This document shows, one piece after another, positions 1 through 12,300 of a DNA stretch of 64,000 nt. The stretch's first letter is position 1; every line of letters begins with the position of its first letter. The notes beneath the pieces are model-generated. The model saw nothing but the letters and a program-made list of their open reading frames with translations. It was not told where the DNA came from and ran no database searches. This stretch comes from Lomentospora prolificans (lineage: Eukaryota; Ascomycota; Sordariomycetes; Microascales; Microascaceae), in contig JARFXM010000006.1 in NCBI GenBank assembly GCA_029532625.1, forward strand, positions 372,001 to 436,000. The letters run 5' to 3'. A program made the position numbers and the translations under genes.

Positions 1-257
1 TACATGTCGATTCTCACTCCGGAACCTATAGCACACGGATCCCTTGGGGTTGGGAGTACGATACGGAAGAATATTTGAAGGCTCTTGCCTATAGACACCT
101 GGAGACCGAGGATCCAGTAGAGCAGAGTCTAGTGGATGCGTATTTCAGAAGCACAGGACAGGTTAATCTCCGCAAGCTGATTGCGTACGGAAAATTCAAA
201 GGCGTCGTCATGCCGAGTCCAGCTAATCTTTGGGGGCTTCTCAAGAGTAACTCGTGA
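1..257 (+). CDS. 3' end of an unidentified gene (partial)
   Basis: A frame that is open from the left edge (codons begin at position 3) runs 84 codons to a TGA at 255-257. The peptide starts HVDSHSGTYS, contains the acidic/aromatic stretch EYDTEEYLKALAYRHLETED and ends NLWGLLKSNS. Its composition is balanced and protein-like, with a clean stop. The first exon and start lie outside the window. I do not recognise the family, and with about 84 residues no domain can be named. It could also be a chance open frame. Confidence 0.4.
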   Translation, partial: HVDSHSGTYSTRIPWGWEYDTEEYLKALAYRHLETEDPVEQSLVDAYFRSTGQVNLRKLIAYGKFKGVVMPSPANLWGLLKSNS

Positions 258-3200
258 TCATCCACGGATGCCAGTGGTTTCTCTCATCCAGAGAACGGAA
301 TGCTCACTAATTTAAGCGAATAAAAGAAGATTTCTGATGAGTGAAGACTGGATCTTACCTGCTAAGCTTCAGTCTATTAAAATCCCTCCTGGGGAACGGG
401 AGTAGGCCTTTGGCCGTAGAAGATCAAATACAACTAAGAGATATGCAGGTTATATCACTCCTCGGTACGGGACGGAGCTGCTCACCCGGCTCCTTCAGAA
501 CTGTCAATAGACCATAGAGAATTCCAACCGAAGGCCACCGTCTGGCAGATAAATAAACCATTTCGAAATATCTCAGGCCCGATCCGTCTGTGCCGTGTAA
601 ACTTTGGCCGCCGTGACTCCGTGTCCACGCCGTTGCAGACCACGCAAATCCTTCCATTCCGACAAGGAACTTCGTGACTATTGTCAAATATTCTCTATCT
701 ATAGCCCTCGCACTGCCACTCAAACCTCGTACATACTCAAATGGACCGCTTCTCCCAATGCCAGCACTACATTGGACCCGCTAGGCTGGAATGCCCGCGA
801 CTAGTTATTTGTCCTGGTCACGTCATGCCGTCACCCGTTCGCCTCATCCTTGTACAGCCCTATTTCTTTTCCAAACCATGTATTGATACGAACGGCAATC
901 CTCGGCCCAGAATACGTGGTGGTCATCGGGAGGGTCACGAGGTTGCAAGTGTGGCGCTCACGGCTGCGTTTTAGGTTGAGTAAACAGGCATAGTCATCAG
1001 GTCGGTCAACATCGGACTGTGGGTATCAGAACGAGATAGGTCGGTAGCGTCTCCCTGTAGTACATCATAATGAAACGAATCCAAGAATCACGATGGCTCA
1101 CGGCCGTGGCCCGCACAAAACCCCGGCCAGGTGGTGCAAGGAGGGCTGGGATCGTGATCGGCATGCGCGCTCAGTATGCCCATAACCAAACCTCGAGCCC
1201 AATCCCATGGCTTGGATATAGAGCGGGTAGGAACGTCACAGGACAAACATGGTATTCATATCCGAACAAGTGCAGCCAGCTTGGTTTGCGGGGGTGTTGT
1301 TGGGGGACACAATCTTCAGGAACCACGGATGGCCCAAGGTTATAGTGGAGTTTACTTGGTCCCTTTAGTTGGGCGTCAATCCCGAGGAAACCTGTCAGTC
1401 CGGATTTGCCCTCGAAGACTGTAATAGCGTGGAGCCGCATCCTCGATCAACGCCCAGTGCACCTGGTATTTCAAGGCAGTTCTCAACATACTATGACGAG
1501 CAAAAGACATGGGCGAGGCCCGAGAGAGGCTGACCCAAAGTGAATAGGACGTGTCAATTATCTCCACGTCATGCAATATAGCCTGAGTAATCAAACAATG
1601 TCCAAGGTCCCTGGACATGGCAATAACACGTGGAGCCGGAGGCAGACGCAAAGCCTCAGCAACATGCTGTCTCGGTGGCTCGACCTGGCTGACCGCAAAT
1701 CTCTCGCTTTTGGTCGACTACGGTGGGAATGATGTTCAAGATAGGCTCGAGAGACTATATAAACACGGACGGAACGGCTGCCTTTCGAAGTTGACGCAGA
1801 AGCGCAAATATGTGGGTCTGCAAGAGTTGTATTCGACAGAAAGAAATAGGCTTTGTCTCAGTTACACACACTAGAGGAGCATCTGATAGCATCTAGAGCT
1901 TCTCTGGTATCATGGAAAACATGAATCTCGATTGCGAACTGCAAAGTCTATCTGTAAGAGCGAGGGTAACACGCAGGAAATAAGGGGGAAACGGGAAGGG
2001 GAAGGACCTCCGCTCTCCAAAAATGAATGACTGGATGGGGCCGACTCCCATCTGACCCCCATGTAAGACGTCGATGATGGCCACAGGGCTTTGGCAGCCC
2101 CATTATCGCGGCCCTGCCGCCAGGCTTCACGAGCGAGTGAGGAGAGTGACGTTGCAAGTATTAGTATTAGAAAACGACGAGAAGCTGGCGACAAGGATTA
2201 GCAAAAGACGGTGAGCTAGAAAGTTCTAGCCCCTTAAAGTTTCCAGCCCCTACCTGAGGCCTGAATGAATGGAAGGTAAACGCGATGGGGCATGATGCAT
2301 GCATGGGGTTAGACCACCTCATCAGCTAGCACAGGGTCTTGGAAATAAACGCTGCAAGACTGGATGAGCGCTTGTAGGAGGCAACGAGTGGTTACTAGCA
2401 GCCGGGGAGCGAGTATATAAATGCCAGCCGGCAGGACTTAGCCCGAGGTAACAAAGAAAGAGTGAAGGGGAACTGTCTCGCAAGGCGGCTACTCCTAGGA
2501 GAGAGATAAGCCCATGGGGTATAGGAATGTAACCAATGCTGGCCCCGATCGATGCAGCTCCCCAGCCAGGAACAGGCAACCCCCACAATGCATATCCTGT
2601 GCGGATATGGAGGTATGTATTACACTGGGAAGCCAAATTGAATGAGGTGTTGATGATGAACATAAAACGACAAGGGAGCTGGGACTCGCCAGGGCTTCCA
2701 ATTTCGATCGTAATTGTAACCCCCACACATCTCACGTGACACAAAGGGGCTGCAAGCCATCGTTCCTGTTTCCTCGATCAAGAGAATGGTCTTTTCTCAC
2801 CCGATGTTCGACGAAAGTACTGATCATGATATACTCAAACCATCCTCAATTTTTAGCATCATTTCCTATCTTGTCGCCCCGCATAATGGAGGCGGATGGA
2901 GGAGGGGGAAGGGGGGCCACGAGATGGGGTCATCTTTGGGCATATCTGGAAGCTGAGATGAGAAAAGGGAGGGGTGGGCGGGGGCTTGCTCACGGACCAA
3001 GTTGCTTTGAGCTTCTTAGCCTTTCCAAGGTTAGAAATAGCGCGTCTCTCCTGTGGAGAGTAAATACGCGACATCGACGCCGTCGCACTGGGGTGGTGGT
3101 ATCTGGGTTGGTTGATTGACGATCAAGACAGGCCATCAAGCTAGTCACGAAGGGGAAAGCTGATTTTCCAGTTTTGGTGATTGAGAAGCAATCCCCCCGA

Positions 3201-4438
3201 TCTGCCAAGGCCGGTTATGCCCCCTCGCTTGCGTGGTGTTGGCGATGGGGAACTTCAGGATTCGGACGGAGCGGCTGGCCTCGCTGGCTTTCGTTGCATT
3301 CAACGCTGGCCTCCCCCCTCCCAAGTGGCAGAAGGACAGAGGACACAACAGGGCAAGGGCCCTGCAAAACTTGATCCGGAGCCAGAGTCTCGGGTCAGGG
3401 ATCTCCCACAGAACGCCCCTGTGGGCTTGGGCCTGGCTGGGAGGAGGACTGGATTTCCCAATCAAACAAACCAGATACTCCGCCCCCACCTCACCACCCT
3501 TTCCTTTGTGTGAGCCTGTTCCTCCATTCGGGTTATTCATGCCGATTCCTGCACATCAACCAATTCCGACCATGGTGGTACCCTATGTACGGATCCCTTG
3601 AGCAACGCCTGGCCCCACGCACTGCGCTCTTGATCGTATGAGCAGCCCTGATGAATTGTTTCCAATTCCGCCTGCCGTATCGCGAGCCTGGCTCGAGAGG
3701 GAGGGTGACTGGTCGAGGATGGCAAACGGATGTGGCACGCAACATGTCCTAGACAGGCTGCCTACGATTTGCCAGGGGCTTGTCTCACCGTCTGCCTTCA
3801 CCGAAACGGGGAACAGCTCGGAAGTCGGAGGGTCACAGGGCAGTGCGTCAACCTCATTGGAGGGCACTATCGTCAGTGACCGAAAGGATGGCTGGGGTCG
3901 TGCAATTTCGACACGCAAGCCTCAACCATCCAAATTATACGAGTACCATGGAGGCCATTGAGCCAAACCGTTTCATGGGGTGAGCCCCAATTGTCAACCT
4001 TAAGAGGGGCCGCGCTGCCCACCACCTCGACGTGGTCCAGATGGAGGTCTACACAGAGAAAGAAACTGGCCGCTAGCACGGCTACCTGTTGAGAAGTACG
4101 AAGTAAATCGGGGGTTCAACTCGCTTTAGTGGGCTTCTACCTCCACATATTTTCGGTGGAGTCGAGGTCCATCCAGAGTCAGAGAGGTGGAGAGAGGCTG
4201 TACAAGTACGACTGGTGGAGGAATGGGGGCTTTAGCACGAGAGGGAAGTGCGACTGGATCGCGGTTCTGTGTTCCCCATATCCGCGAAGCCTAATTTATT
4301 GTTAACCCCCATCGAATTCGTTGGGCAAACCACGCCCATAGTGGGAGACAGATTTCTTCGCCTTCGCTTCACGTTCACGTGGGGGTCAACCAGCATTGCC
4401 CCTTTCAGCCCTCATCGCTTGGCGTCGCATGAGATCGG

Positions 4439-4441
<3 letters not shown>

Positions 4442-4482
<41 letters not shown>

Positions 4483-4513
4483 CCCCCTCCCCCCCCCCCC
4501 CCCGGGGGCCCCC
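4442..4513. repeat. Homopolymer block T41-C5-T-C15-G5-C5
   Basis: Forty-one consecutive T (4442-4482) are followed by five C, one T, fifteen C, five G and five C. It is a low-complexity tract inside the gene-poor region. It could be the tail of an old retroposed copy on the minus strand (A41 read from that side) or a natural microsatellite. Exact lengths are unreliable in most sequencing chemistries. Confidence 0.9.
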
Positions 4514-6475
4514 TCACCTTCCTCTCCTCCTTGTCCGGTACACCAGGAAAAAGTATTCCGAAGTACATAAGATTGGGGGCACTGGAAGTGAAAAGAAAGC
4601 AGGAGCCTAGGAGTGTGGAACGAGCCAAGTGCCTCTTCTGGAAGTGAAAAATCAATTCATCCATTCCAATACATCATCAGATCCGAAGAGGGGCTCCAGG
4701 CTCGTTCGCCTCATTGGGCATTCCACGTAAGCCACCTTTCACCAGACCAGAGCCCGCCAAGTGGGTAAAAGAAACAAAGAGATCACCGCTGCGGAAGGGC
4801 CAAGTCCAGCATCAATGCATCAATGAACAGTATCCAAGCTCAGCCGAGTTGGGTATGAGATAAATGGCACGATGGCTTGTTGGGTCATACTCATAAATTT
4901 CCCCGTCGCACATCGCCGCTGCATTCGCACAGACAGATGCAGGGCCCTTGGACAGGAAAGTGGTTGGTGGGACGTGGAGAAAAGAGACCACCTTTCCCGA
5001 TGTCGGGTTCCGGTCATGGTTTCTCTCTCGTGACCAAACAGCCTGTCCGCCGAATAGGCAAGTCCTGGAGAGGCGATACAACCCTTGAGTCAGGCAATCA
5101 TGTGCGCAGAGGTGTGACTAGACCAGTTTTGACCTGAAGGAAAAAGGGAGGGAATGCAACCAACTGGCTTGGATAGGGATGAGGATGGAATGGAGAGGTG
5201 AGACTCGAGTTTGAAATACACCCTTCCCTGAGCCAGCATCTAGAGAAGGTCGGTTTTCCCTCTCAGTCATTGTGACGATCCCAGCCCGGTTCGCCCACAG
5301 TTGCACCCTATCGTGTTGTTCGTCACCGATCGTGTATCAACGAGACTGTTTAAGCAACTCTAGCAACTCTTCATACACCTCGAGCTTGTCGAATAGAAGA
5401 ATGTCGACTCATAGATTGGGTGTAATTGCTGTTATCTGAAGCCTGACATCAAGGCTTAGCCAGCCACCGTGACTCTCGCTCCATTCTCGGCTGCTCTCTC
5501 ACGCGCAGATGACCCGTTCCCTGACTTCTGTAACAAGGCCGTGGGTGGTTCTAGTCAGTTTCATGATGGCAGGCAGCCTCCCGTAAAGTGACAAATCTTC
5601 TACAGGACCTCACGGCAGAGGCCACATCTGTTTCGACCTAACTTGCCGTTTCTCTTCCCGTCCCAGGTGTTCGTTTCCTACCGAGGACCATGCTGTTCAG
5701 GCAATCAAATAACTCAATAATGGTACCTGTTGAGGACCGGACTCGAACCTTGTCTTCTGCACATTACTATGCCCCAAGGAACCAGGTCACAAGCTCAAGC
5801 AGACACCCCAGCCACCGTATCCCGATCTGGCCATCTTTCAACACACCATGCAGATTTGGCGGCGACGGAACGTAAAACGGAAATAGACGAGGGTTTCGGG
5901 GAAGACCAGGCCGTCTTGTAAGTCCGCGGCAGCTTTAGCACACGTTGATCCTCCCAAGATAGCAGGTTAAATTCACACAACTAGCATGTTCACAAGAAAG
6001 TAAGCTAGAAAATGTAATTCCCGTAGTAGACGTCTAATATTGGGTTCCCTCCCCCAAGGTCCTTTCACCTGCGTAACTTCTTAATCTCTCTCTCCCTCTC
6101 TAGCCTTCGCTATCCTTGGACGATCCAAAGCGGTGCCCTGTTACTGTTAGGAATTAGGAATCAGAGCAAAAGCTGGGAGACTTGAGGAGACGACTCATTC
6201 AGAGTACCACAGTATCCTCGACTGGGCTCTGTTCGGCAGCATCCATGTCACTCCAACCGTCCTTTCTTGCCGTCCACCGGAGCCTTGAGTGAGAGAGTGA
6301 AGAAAATGCTCCCTGGTGCGCCGATGTTGGTTCTCTATGATTGCCATTTGTGGTCTCGTGCAGGTTCAGTACCGAGCTGCCACCAAATGTACCCTGCCCC
6401 GATGATGGGATGGTGACGACACCAGGGATAGATTGGTACCAGAACCCGGGAGAACTGAACTTCAGAACGATTGTT

Positions 6476-6492
6476 AAAAAAAAAAAAAAAAA
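6476..6492. repeat. A17 homopolymer
   Basis: Seventeen consecutive A. It directly abuts the tRNA-like sequence on its right (6497-6535, minus strand), so it may be an internal or terminal tract of a small tRNA-derived retroelement. Confidence 0.9.
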
Positions 6493-6496
6493 TTTA

Positions 6497-6535
6497 TCCT
6501 AGGCGCCACTGCTAAGCTACCTGGGCTCCAACTTA
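6497..6535 (-). other. tRNA-like 5' segment with pol III A-box (possible SINE remnant)
   Basis: Read on the minus strand, the segment holds GTAGCTTAGCAGTGGCGCC, which resembles the 5' half of a tRNA including the A-box (TRGCNNAGNNGG-type). It is followed by AGGATAA, a run of seventeen T, and about 30 bases further on CCCGGGTTCTGG, a poor match to the B-box (GGTTCRANNCC). No tRNA cloverleaf can be folded by eye, so this is not called as a tRNA gene. A decayed tRNA-derived SINE is the most natural reading, at low confidence. Confidence 0.25.
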
Positions 6536-8018
6536 CCATGTACTTGCCCTCAACCGCTTGCTACAATGCTTTCTTGGTTTGTCATGTCGACAAGAGCGCC
6601 AGGGCCAAATATCCGGAGTCCGCCGTCGTCGGTTTTAGATAGCCCGTGATTCTCGTCATGGAAAAGCGAAGGATGTAATTGCACGAGGCCCATAGCGCTC
6701 CGTCTGTCCCTGAATACCAAAGCTAACTTGCCTGAGCGGAGAGAATTGGTAGCTACGGGGTTTCTAATGCCGACAAGACCTCTTCACACAGTTGCCCCCC
6801 ATATGGACTAGGCTTAGCCTGGAAGGAAGATGAAAGGTTTGAAATTGACATTGATCCAAAGCCGCTCGATTGTAGCATGAAGGGCTAACAGTCAATTCCC
6901 AATCAATCAGGGCTCAATTCAAATAAAATCACTGACGCCGAAGCACTGACCAGAAACCCCCTTGAACCATGCTTTGACCCTGGAAGGAGGAACCTGGGCA
7001 TTGGGTTTCCCATCTTTGCTCCGGTCCTGGGCTGACCCACCCCCACGCCAATCAACTGGGGACCCACACCACCTAGCCTCCATTAAAGCCACCCCTCCCA
7101 TGGAAGACAAGGGCACTTTCCCATCGTCGAAAGCCGCGCTGAGCCAGCAGTACTTTACTATACCCTTCAGTAGTGTACTCATACAGGCAGTATTATTCAT
7201 ATTCAGAGTAAACATCCATCGCACCTACCTTCCCACGCAACCCGGTGCGCCTTCCATGTCTCCGCCAGGTCTTTGCGGACACTGCAAGAGTCCCAATGGC
7301 AGACGTCAGGGACAAGTTTTCGTTGTCAACCCCCCCCCCTTCAGGCCCCATCGAAGCCCATGAGCCACCCTCACCCTTGCTCTTTCCTCTTTCCAACTTC
7401 GTCGACACCCTCTCCCACTTTCATCACTACCTGTGATTCTTGCCTCTGGTCTTCCACCAGGGGGGTGGGAAAGTATTGAAATCTCAAACTTCCCTCCCCC
7501 AAGACATGTTCTGCTGCTGGCTATTATACGGAATGCAGAATTAGGGTAGACTTGGAGAACGCTGGCTACCCCTTCTCAAACCTAGCCACGCCCCCCTGTT
7601 GTTGCCACTAAAATGAGCAATTGGGCGAATCGAATCATTTGCATTTGGCCTCAATTCTATCCCGAATGATACGCCCATGCTGATCTTCACTAGCCCGACC
7701 GTATGTGTAGACGAAAACCGGCTCTATGGAGACACCCGGGGCAACATAGAGCAGCACACCCCCCAGTTGGAACCACCACCCCCCTAACCTTCGCCCTAGT
7801 CCCCCATCTCGATCAGCAACCACGGCTAAGGGTATCCATTATCCAGGACGCTTTTAGCTTCTCAGCCGTTTGACTGGATCGCCTTCCTCCCTGGCTTAGA
7901 AAGGCCTCGACCCTAGTCATACCTTGGCAGCTCTTTCCGCACCTGTTGCCTCCCTAAACGCTAGTCTCGTGTCTACTCTGCGACTCCGCGACACCACCAG
8001 GTGGGCAGGGCCTCGGCG

Positions 8019-8026
8019 TATATAAG
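8019..8026 (+). promoter_or_regulatory. TATA box of the aldolase gene
   Basis: TATATAAG lies 302 bases upstream of the aldolase ATG. No ATG occurs between about 8041 and the start codon at 8328, and the leader is pyrimidine/CA-rich, as is typical of fungal 5' UTRs. A 5'-UTR intron is possible: there is a GTACCT donor at about 8130 and a CTAAC near 8150. Confidence 0.5.
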
Positions 8027-8327
8027 ATTCACGATTCCCCCCAAAGTTCTCTCATCGTCGACTAAGATATTCACATCCATACATTGCAGTTTTCTCTCGC
8101 ATCGGAGCTTGCCTTGCACTAGCTATTTTTGTACCTGCTACGATACTGCCTAACCCTCAACATATATCCAGATCTCAACATCCACACTTACACCACCAAA
8201 CCCACCTGGGCAAACCCCGACTTAGCTCACCTGCTCATACGCCTGCACACTCTCATTTACAGCCACGAGCCATTGCTGTCTCCTACCACTTACACCTGCT
8301 TCGTTCTCCCTACACCACCCCTAAACG

Positions 8328-9344
8328 ATGACTGCCAGCACGATCACCCCTCCTCCTCAGGAGGTCTCGCTTGAGATGGGCGCTCCCAAGGCCCCCCATC
8401 TTCGTCTCCCAAATGGTGTCTACGTCCCATCCTTGGCTTTCTTCAACCCCAACACTGAAGACGTTGACTCGGCCACACTTGAGCGTCACCTCATCCGCCT
8501 TGTCAACGCCGGTGTTGCTGGTATTGTTGTGCACGGCTCCAATGGCGAAGCCGTTCATCTTTCTCACGCCGAGCGCTCAGCCATGATTCGCGTGGCCCGC
8601 GATGCAATTCTTCACGAAGGCAGCGAGGCTCGCATTCCCCTAATTGCGGGCTGTGGTGCTCACTCTACGAGGGAAGCGTTGCAGCTTTGCGTGGACGCGG
8701 CGAAGGCGGGAGCCAGCCACGCACTAGTTCTCCCTCCTAGCTACTACAACTCTCTCCTGAGCGATGATAAAGTCATCCAGCACTTTTACGATGTAGCAGA
8801 TCGCAGCCCCATCCCTCTTCTCGTCTACAACTTTCCCGCCGCCGCCTCTGGACGCGACCTTAGCTCTGATGTCATTCTCAGCATCGCCAAGCACCCTAAC
8901 GTTGTGGGTGTTAAGCTCACGTGCGGTAATACGGGAAAGCTTGCCAGGATAGCGGCTGATGCTCCAGACGGATTCTTCGTTTCCGGGGGCAGCGCAGACT
9001 TCATCCTCCAGGGACAGGTCGTCGGCGCTCACGGAACCATATCTGGTCTCGCAAATATTGCACCGCGCTGCTGCGTGCGCATCATGCAGCTATTTGAGCA
9101 AGGTCGACTACGTGAGGCTCGGGAACTACAGGCCGTCGTGGCCAAGGCGGACTGGGTGGCCATCCAAACCGGTTTTGTTGGTGTGAAGGCGGCTATGGTT
9201 CATTTTTCCCAGTACGGCGGCGTGCCGAGAAAGCCGTGCGTAGAGCCTACTGAAGAGGGCATGAAGCATATCTCGTCTGGGTTCCAAGAGATCGTTAACC
9301 TCGAGCGGTCCTTTGAGGAGGCTGACTTGGCTGGATCCCACTAA
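8328..9344 (+). CDS. DHDPS-family aldolase (4-hydroxy-2-oxoglutarate / LGA1-like)
   Basis: Single exon, 338 residues, the usual size for the fungal dihydrodipicolinate synthase (DapA) superfamily. What is seen: the GSNGE signature (70-74) that binds the keto-acid carboxylate, Tyr167 in LVYNFP, and the Schiff-base Lys196 in VVGVKLTCG. A TIM-barrel pyruvate-type aldolase or dehydratase is therefore secure. Fungi make lysine through aminoadipate, so a biosynthetic DapA role is unlikely. Known fungal members cleave 4-hydroxy-2-oxoglutarate, or L-threo-3-deoxy-hexulosonate in the D-galacturonate pathway (LGA1), and one of these is my inference. No targeting peptide is obvious, so it is probably cytosolic. 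The ATG is the first one downstream of the TATA box, in the context AAACGATGA. The gene stands alone, with several kilobases of apparently empty DNA on both sides. Confidence 0.9.
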   Translation: MTASTITPPPQEVSLEMGAPKAPHLRLPNGVYVPSLAFFNPNTEDVDSATLERHLIRLVNAGVAGIVVHGSNGEAVHLSHAERSAMIRVARDAILHEGSEARIPLIAGCGAHSTREALQLCVDAAKAGASHALVLPPSYYNSLLSDDKVIQHFYDVADRSPIPLLVYNFPAAASGRDLSSDVILSIAKHPNVVGVKLTCGNTGKLARIAADAPDGFFVSGGSADFILQGQVVGAHGTISGLANIAPRCCVRIMQLFEQGRLREARELQAVVAKADWVAIQTGFVGVKAAMVHFSQYGGVPRKPCVEPTEEGMKHISSGFQEIVNLERSFEEADLAGSH

Positions 9345-12300
9345 GAGGCAGCTGCCCTTGGAGCGCTTCCTTTTGGCTTAGTCGAAGCATGTGTGGGGCT
9401 GTCTGAATCCGCGGAAGATGACAGGGACTGGAAGGGTGGGTTGGGTTGCACCAACATGACGCGGTGTCGAGTTTGTTACACGACGGATCGCTGAGCTCAA
9501 GTTGTCCGTGGGATTTTGATGTCGAACCAACCCCGCCTTGGTCTGGTCGACTTAGTTTTCCCCGCATTTTGTTTTTGTTTCCCCAGCCCGTGCTGTGGGC
9601 CTTTTTCTGACGGTTGGCTGAGGGAGGACCTTCGTTTCGTTTCGCTTCGAGGGCCAATTTGTTCGGAGACAGTGACACGACACTCGGCGTGGTGAAAAAG
9701 TTACTGACGATTACCTTGGTGATGCGTGGTGAAGAACTTCATAATAATTGGGGAGCTGTAATGGCCTCGGAGAGCGCTCGTTCCCTTGTCACGATTATCA
9801 TCGCAAAAATGGGGTGCTTGGAGTCATTGCGGGTGCATTCATTAGGATTTTGGTTTATGGCATCTCATGTTTAGTTTCTCCTACGGGTTGGGTCATGATA
9901 CAGAGGGACTTGGATATTCATCTTAAAAAAATATTATACTTTTGGTTATTAACTACTTTACTTGAGGGGGACATCATGGGGTGTTCTCGTATTGCAATCC
10001 TCGTTGCCCATATCGGGTCTTATTCCTTCTCTCCAGCTTGGCTGACCACCGATTGCCAACATGCTAACGCGTTCGCCAGGTCGGCCGCGTCCTGCAAGTC
10101 CGCCGAACCGATGAACCCGCTCTCCACATCGTACCTTAGCCGAAGGGAGCATTGCCCCTCCCCCGCTAAATCCCCTCACACTCTAGACACGCTGGCTACA
10201 GGTCTGTCGTTTTGCGGCCTTGGAGCCCTCACTCCAGCGTGACCCCTCACCTGACCTGCCCTACCAATGCGCATATGCATGAAACAAGTGGCAGTCTAGG
10301 ACGTCTAGTCCGAGGTGGAGCGGCCCAGGAGCTATTATGGGCTTGCGAACAGTGTGTGCTGCCACACCCGAGCCAGGGAACCCAAGCTCATGGAGTTTCG
10401 CGGGTCCCTATGGTTATCAAGGATTATACACCGAGCTCGCTACGAATGTTGTGGATGAAACCATGCTTGCGCTTCCCTCGTAATATGACATGATAATGTT
10501 TTCCCTCTAATTTGCATCATCCCGCGGGGGGAAGCTACATTCCGGGGTCAGGTTTACGCCTCTTGGCTGATGATCGGCTGGGGGCCAAAAGGAGAGACAA
10601 GACGAATGCTGTGCAATGGGGTGCGGTGCTTTCCAATTCCCGTTTGCGGAGAGGTGCATCCTATAACTCTCAAACGCGACTTGTGATATTGAAGGCTGGC
10701 CAGCTCTTCAGTCGATTGCTGGCTCATTCCCTGCTGAGCGAGTTCGCTTCCGAGCGCAGGGTCCACATATTACCGGGCGCGGCGCGGGGTTCGCTCAGGG
10801 CCTTTTTTTTTCCGGTCGCGGGGAAGAAGCAAGCTCTGCCACTGGGTTGAGCAACGGTTTGAGTTGGGCCCAATGGGGGGCCGGGGTATTTTTGCCTCCT
10901 GAATTAAAACTATTACTTCCTGCGTTTCTTTTAGCATTGACGTCGAGGTTTTGCTTTCATGGATGGGACATGTGTACAATGGGCCAGACCTAAACAGTCT
11001 CGAGGCTTGACTCTGGACTCTCTCCATCGGCATCGTTCATTTGGACGGATCATCGATGGGCGGGCAGGCTCGTATACGCTTAAAGCTTTGGGCCCCACCG
11101 CATCTTCTGGAGAACGACCCCGCCGCTGGCGGTTACCCAAGTCGAATTGAGCCCGCGCGTTGAATGCCAGCTCGATGGGTTCTCCTCAATGGACACAGCC
11201 GCACTTTCCACCAAGATATTTCCATGTCCTGAATGTCTAGTGCAAAGGATTGCTCCTCGGGAGGCGAGCTGCCTTATTTCCCTTGGGCCAATCCGCGCCT
11301 TGTCACATCCGTCACAAGCATGAGGGTGGCAGGGAATTTTTTTTAACCCTCTTCTCCTTTCTACTCTCCTTCCCACAAACCCCCGTCTTCCTTGGGATGC
11401 GAACCCGAAGGAAAGGGAGTCTATCCTACACCCTCTCTGCACGTCAGATCCCGGCCACACCTCCCACTCGACACCAAGCACTCGCACCAAGCACTTGCAC
11501 CTCCCGCATTCTTGGACCTTTCTTCTCACGTAGACAGCCAGCCAGTAGAAGTAGAAGCGACAGCCAGCAATCCCAGGCGGACCCATCCCATCCATTTGGG
11601 GTGGGTGGTGGTGTGGCCAGGCCTGGGGTGGACTGCAACTAGACGGACCCGCCGTTAGCTCCTCTGCCCATCTCTACTAGTCCCCTTTCCCACCCCTCCC
11701 TCAAATACTGGCGGGCCCTCCTTCCAGCCAGCGTTGCAACTTGCGACTCAGCGGTCCCCACCACCAACTGGCAGCTTCTGCACCCCGCATCAGACTTATT
11801 TGTCTGTCCACACCAGATCGATCGCTGTGCAGCCGGTGTGCTAAGTGCGCTAGGACGCAAATTACCTAAGAGGGGTAGGATGGATGGGGCACTGTAGAAC
11901 ATGGTGCAGAGGGCGGCCCTAGAGGCCAAGAGGAATCCTTAGAGGACGCGCGGATGTCCACATCATACCTCAATAGGATACACTACAGTACATTCAACCG
12001 AGTTCCTTGAGGACCATCATACGGGGGGGTGGGTTCGGGGAGAGAAGGAAAGAGGTAAGGAGGAGGGCGGTGAGGTTGAAGCAGAAGCCGTGCTATTTCC
12101 CGATTCCTTACCCTGGGCTGACAATCCGTACATGACTTGAGTGCCCCTTGAGTGCTGCTGGCAAGGTATTATGCTCAGGTAGACTCGTCCGCTTTTAATG
12201 CCAAGCTATATGCCTATAAGCAAAGGGCGTCTGAGGAGACCAGTTGAGGGTGAATGATGGGTCTTGCTGCTTACTGCTCGCTGCATCCATCGGTTTCGGA

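Larger units (their letters stand above)
258..8018. other. Gene-poor region, about 7.8 kb, no supported gene
   Basis: Both strands were read for open frames, splice signals and family motifs. Open frames are short, overlap on opposite strands and have composition expected by chance. TATA-like strings occur on the plus strand near 1756 and 2412 but no convincing coding exon follows. Slightly protein-like minus-strand frames lie at about 1171-1730 (see findings). The stretch also holds the T/C homopolymer block at 4442-4513 and a tRNA-like piece at 6497-6535. Base composition is not obviously AT-skewed, so there is no clear sign of RIP-mutated transposons. Confidence 0.6.

Noticed and set aside
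5730..5760. B-box-like GGTTCGAGTCC on the minus strand, possible tRNA
   Set aside because: Flanking bases do not pair into a T-arm and no acceptor stem or A-box lies at the right distance.
9748..10242. 164-codon open frame downstream of the aldolase gene
   Set aside because: No motif. AT-rich stretches inside give hydrophobic residues by chance.
11080..11595. 171-codon minus-strand open frame
   Set aside because: Arg/Gly-rich random composition with no family signature.
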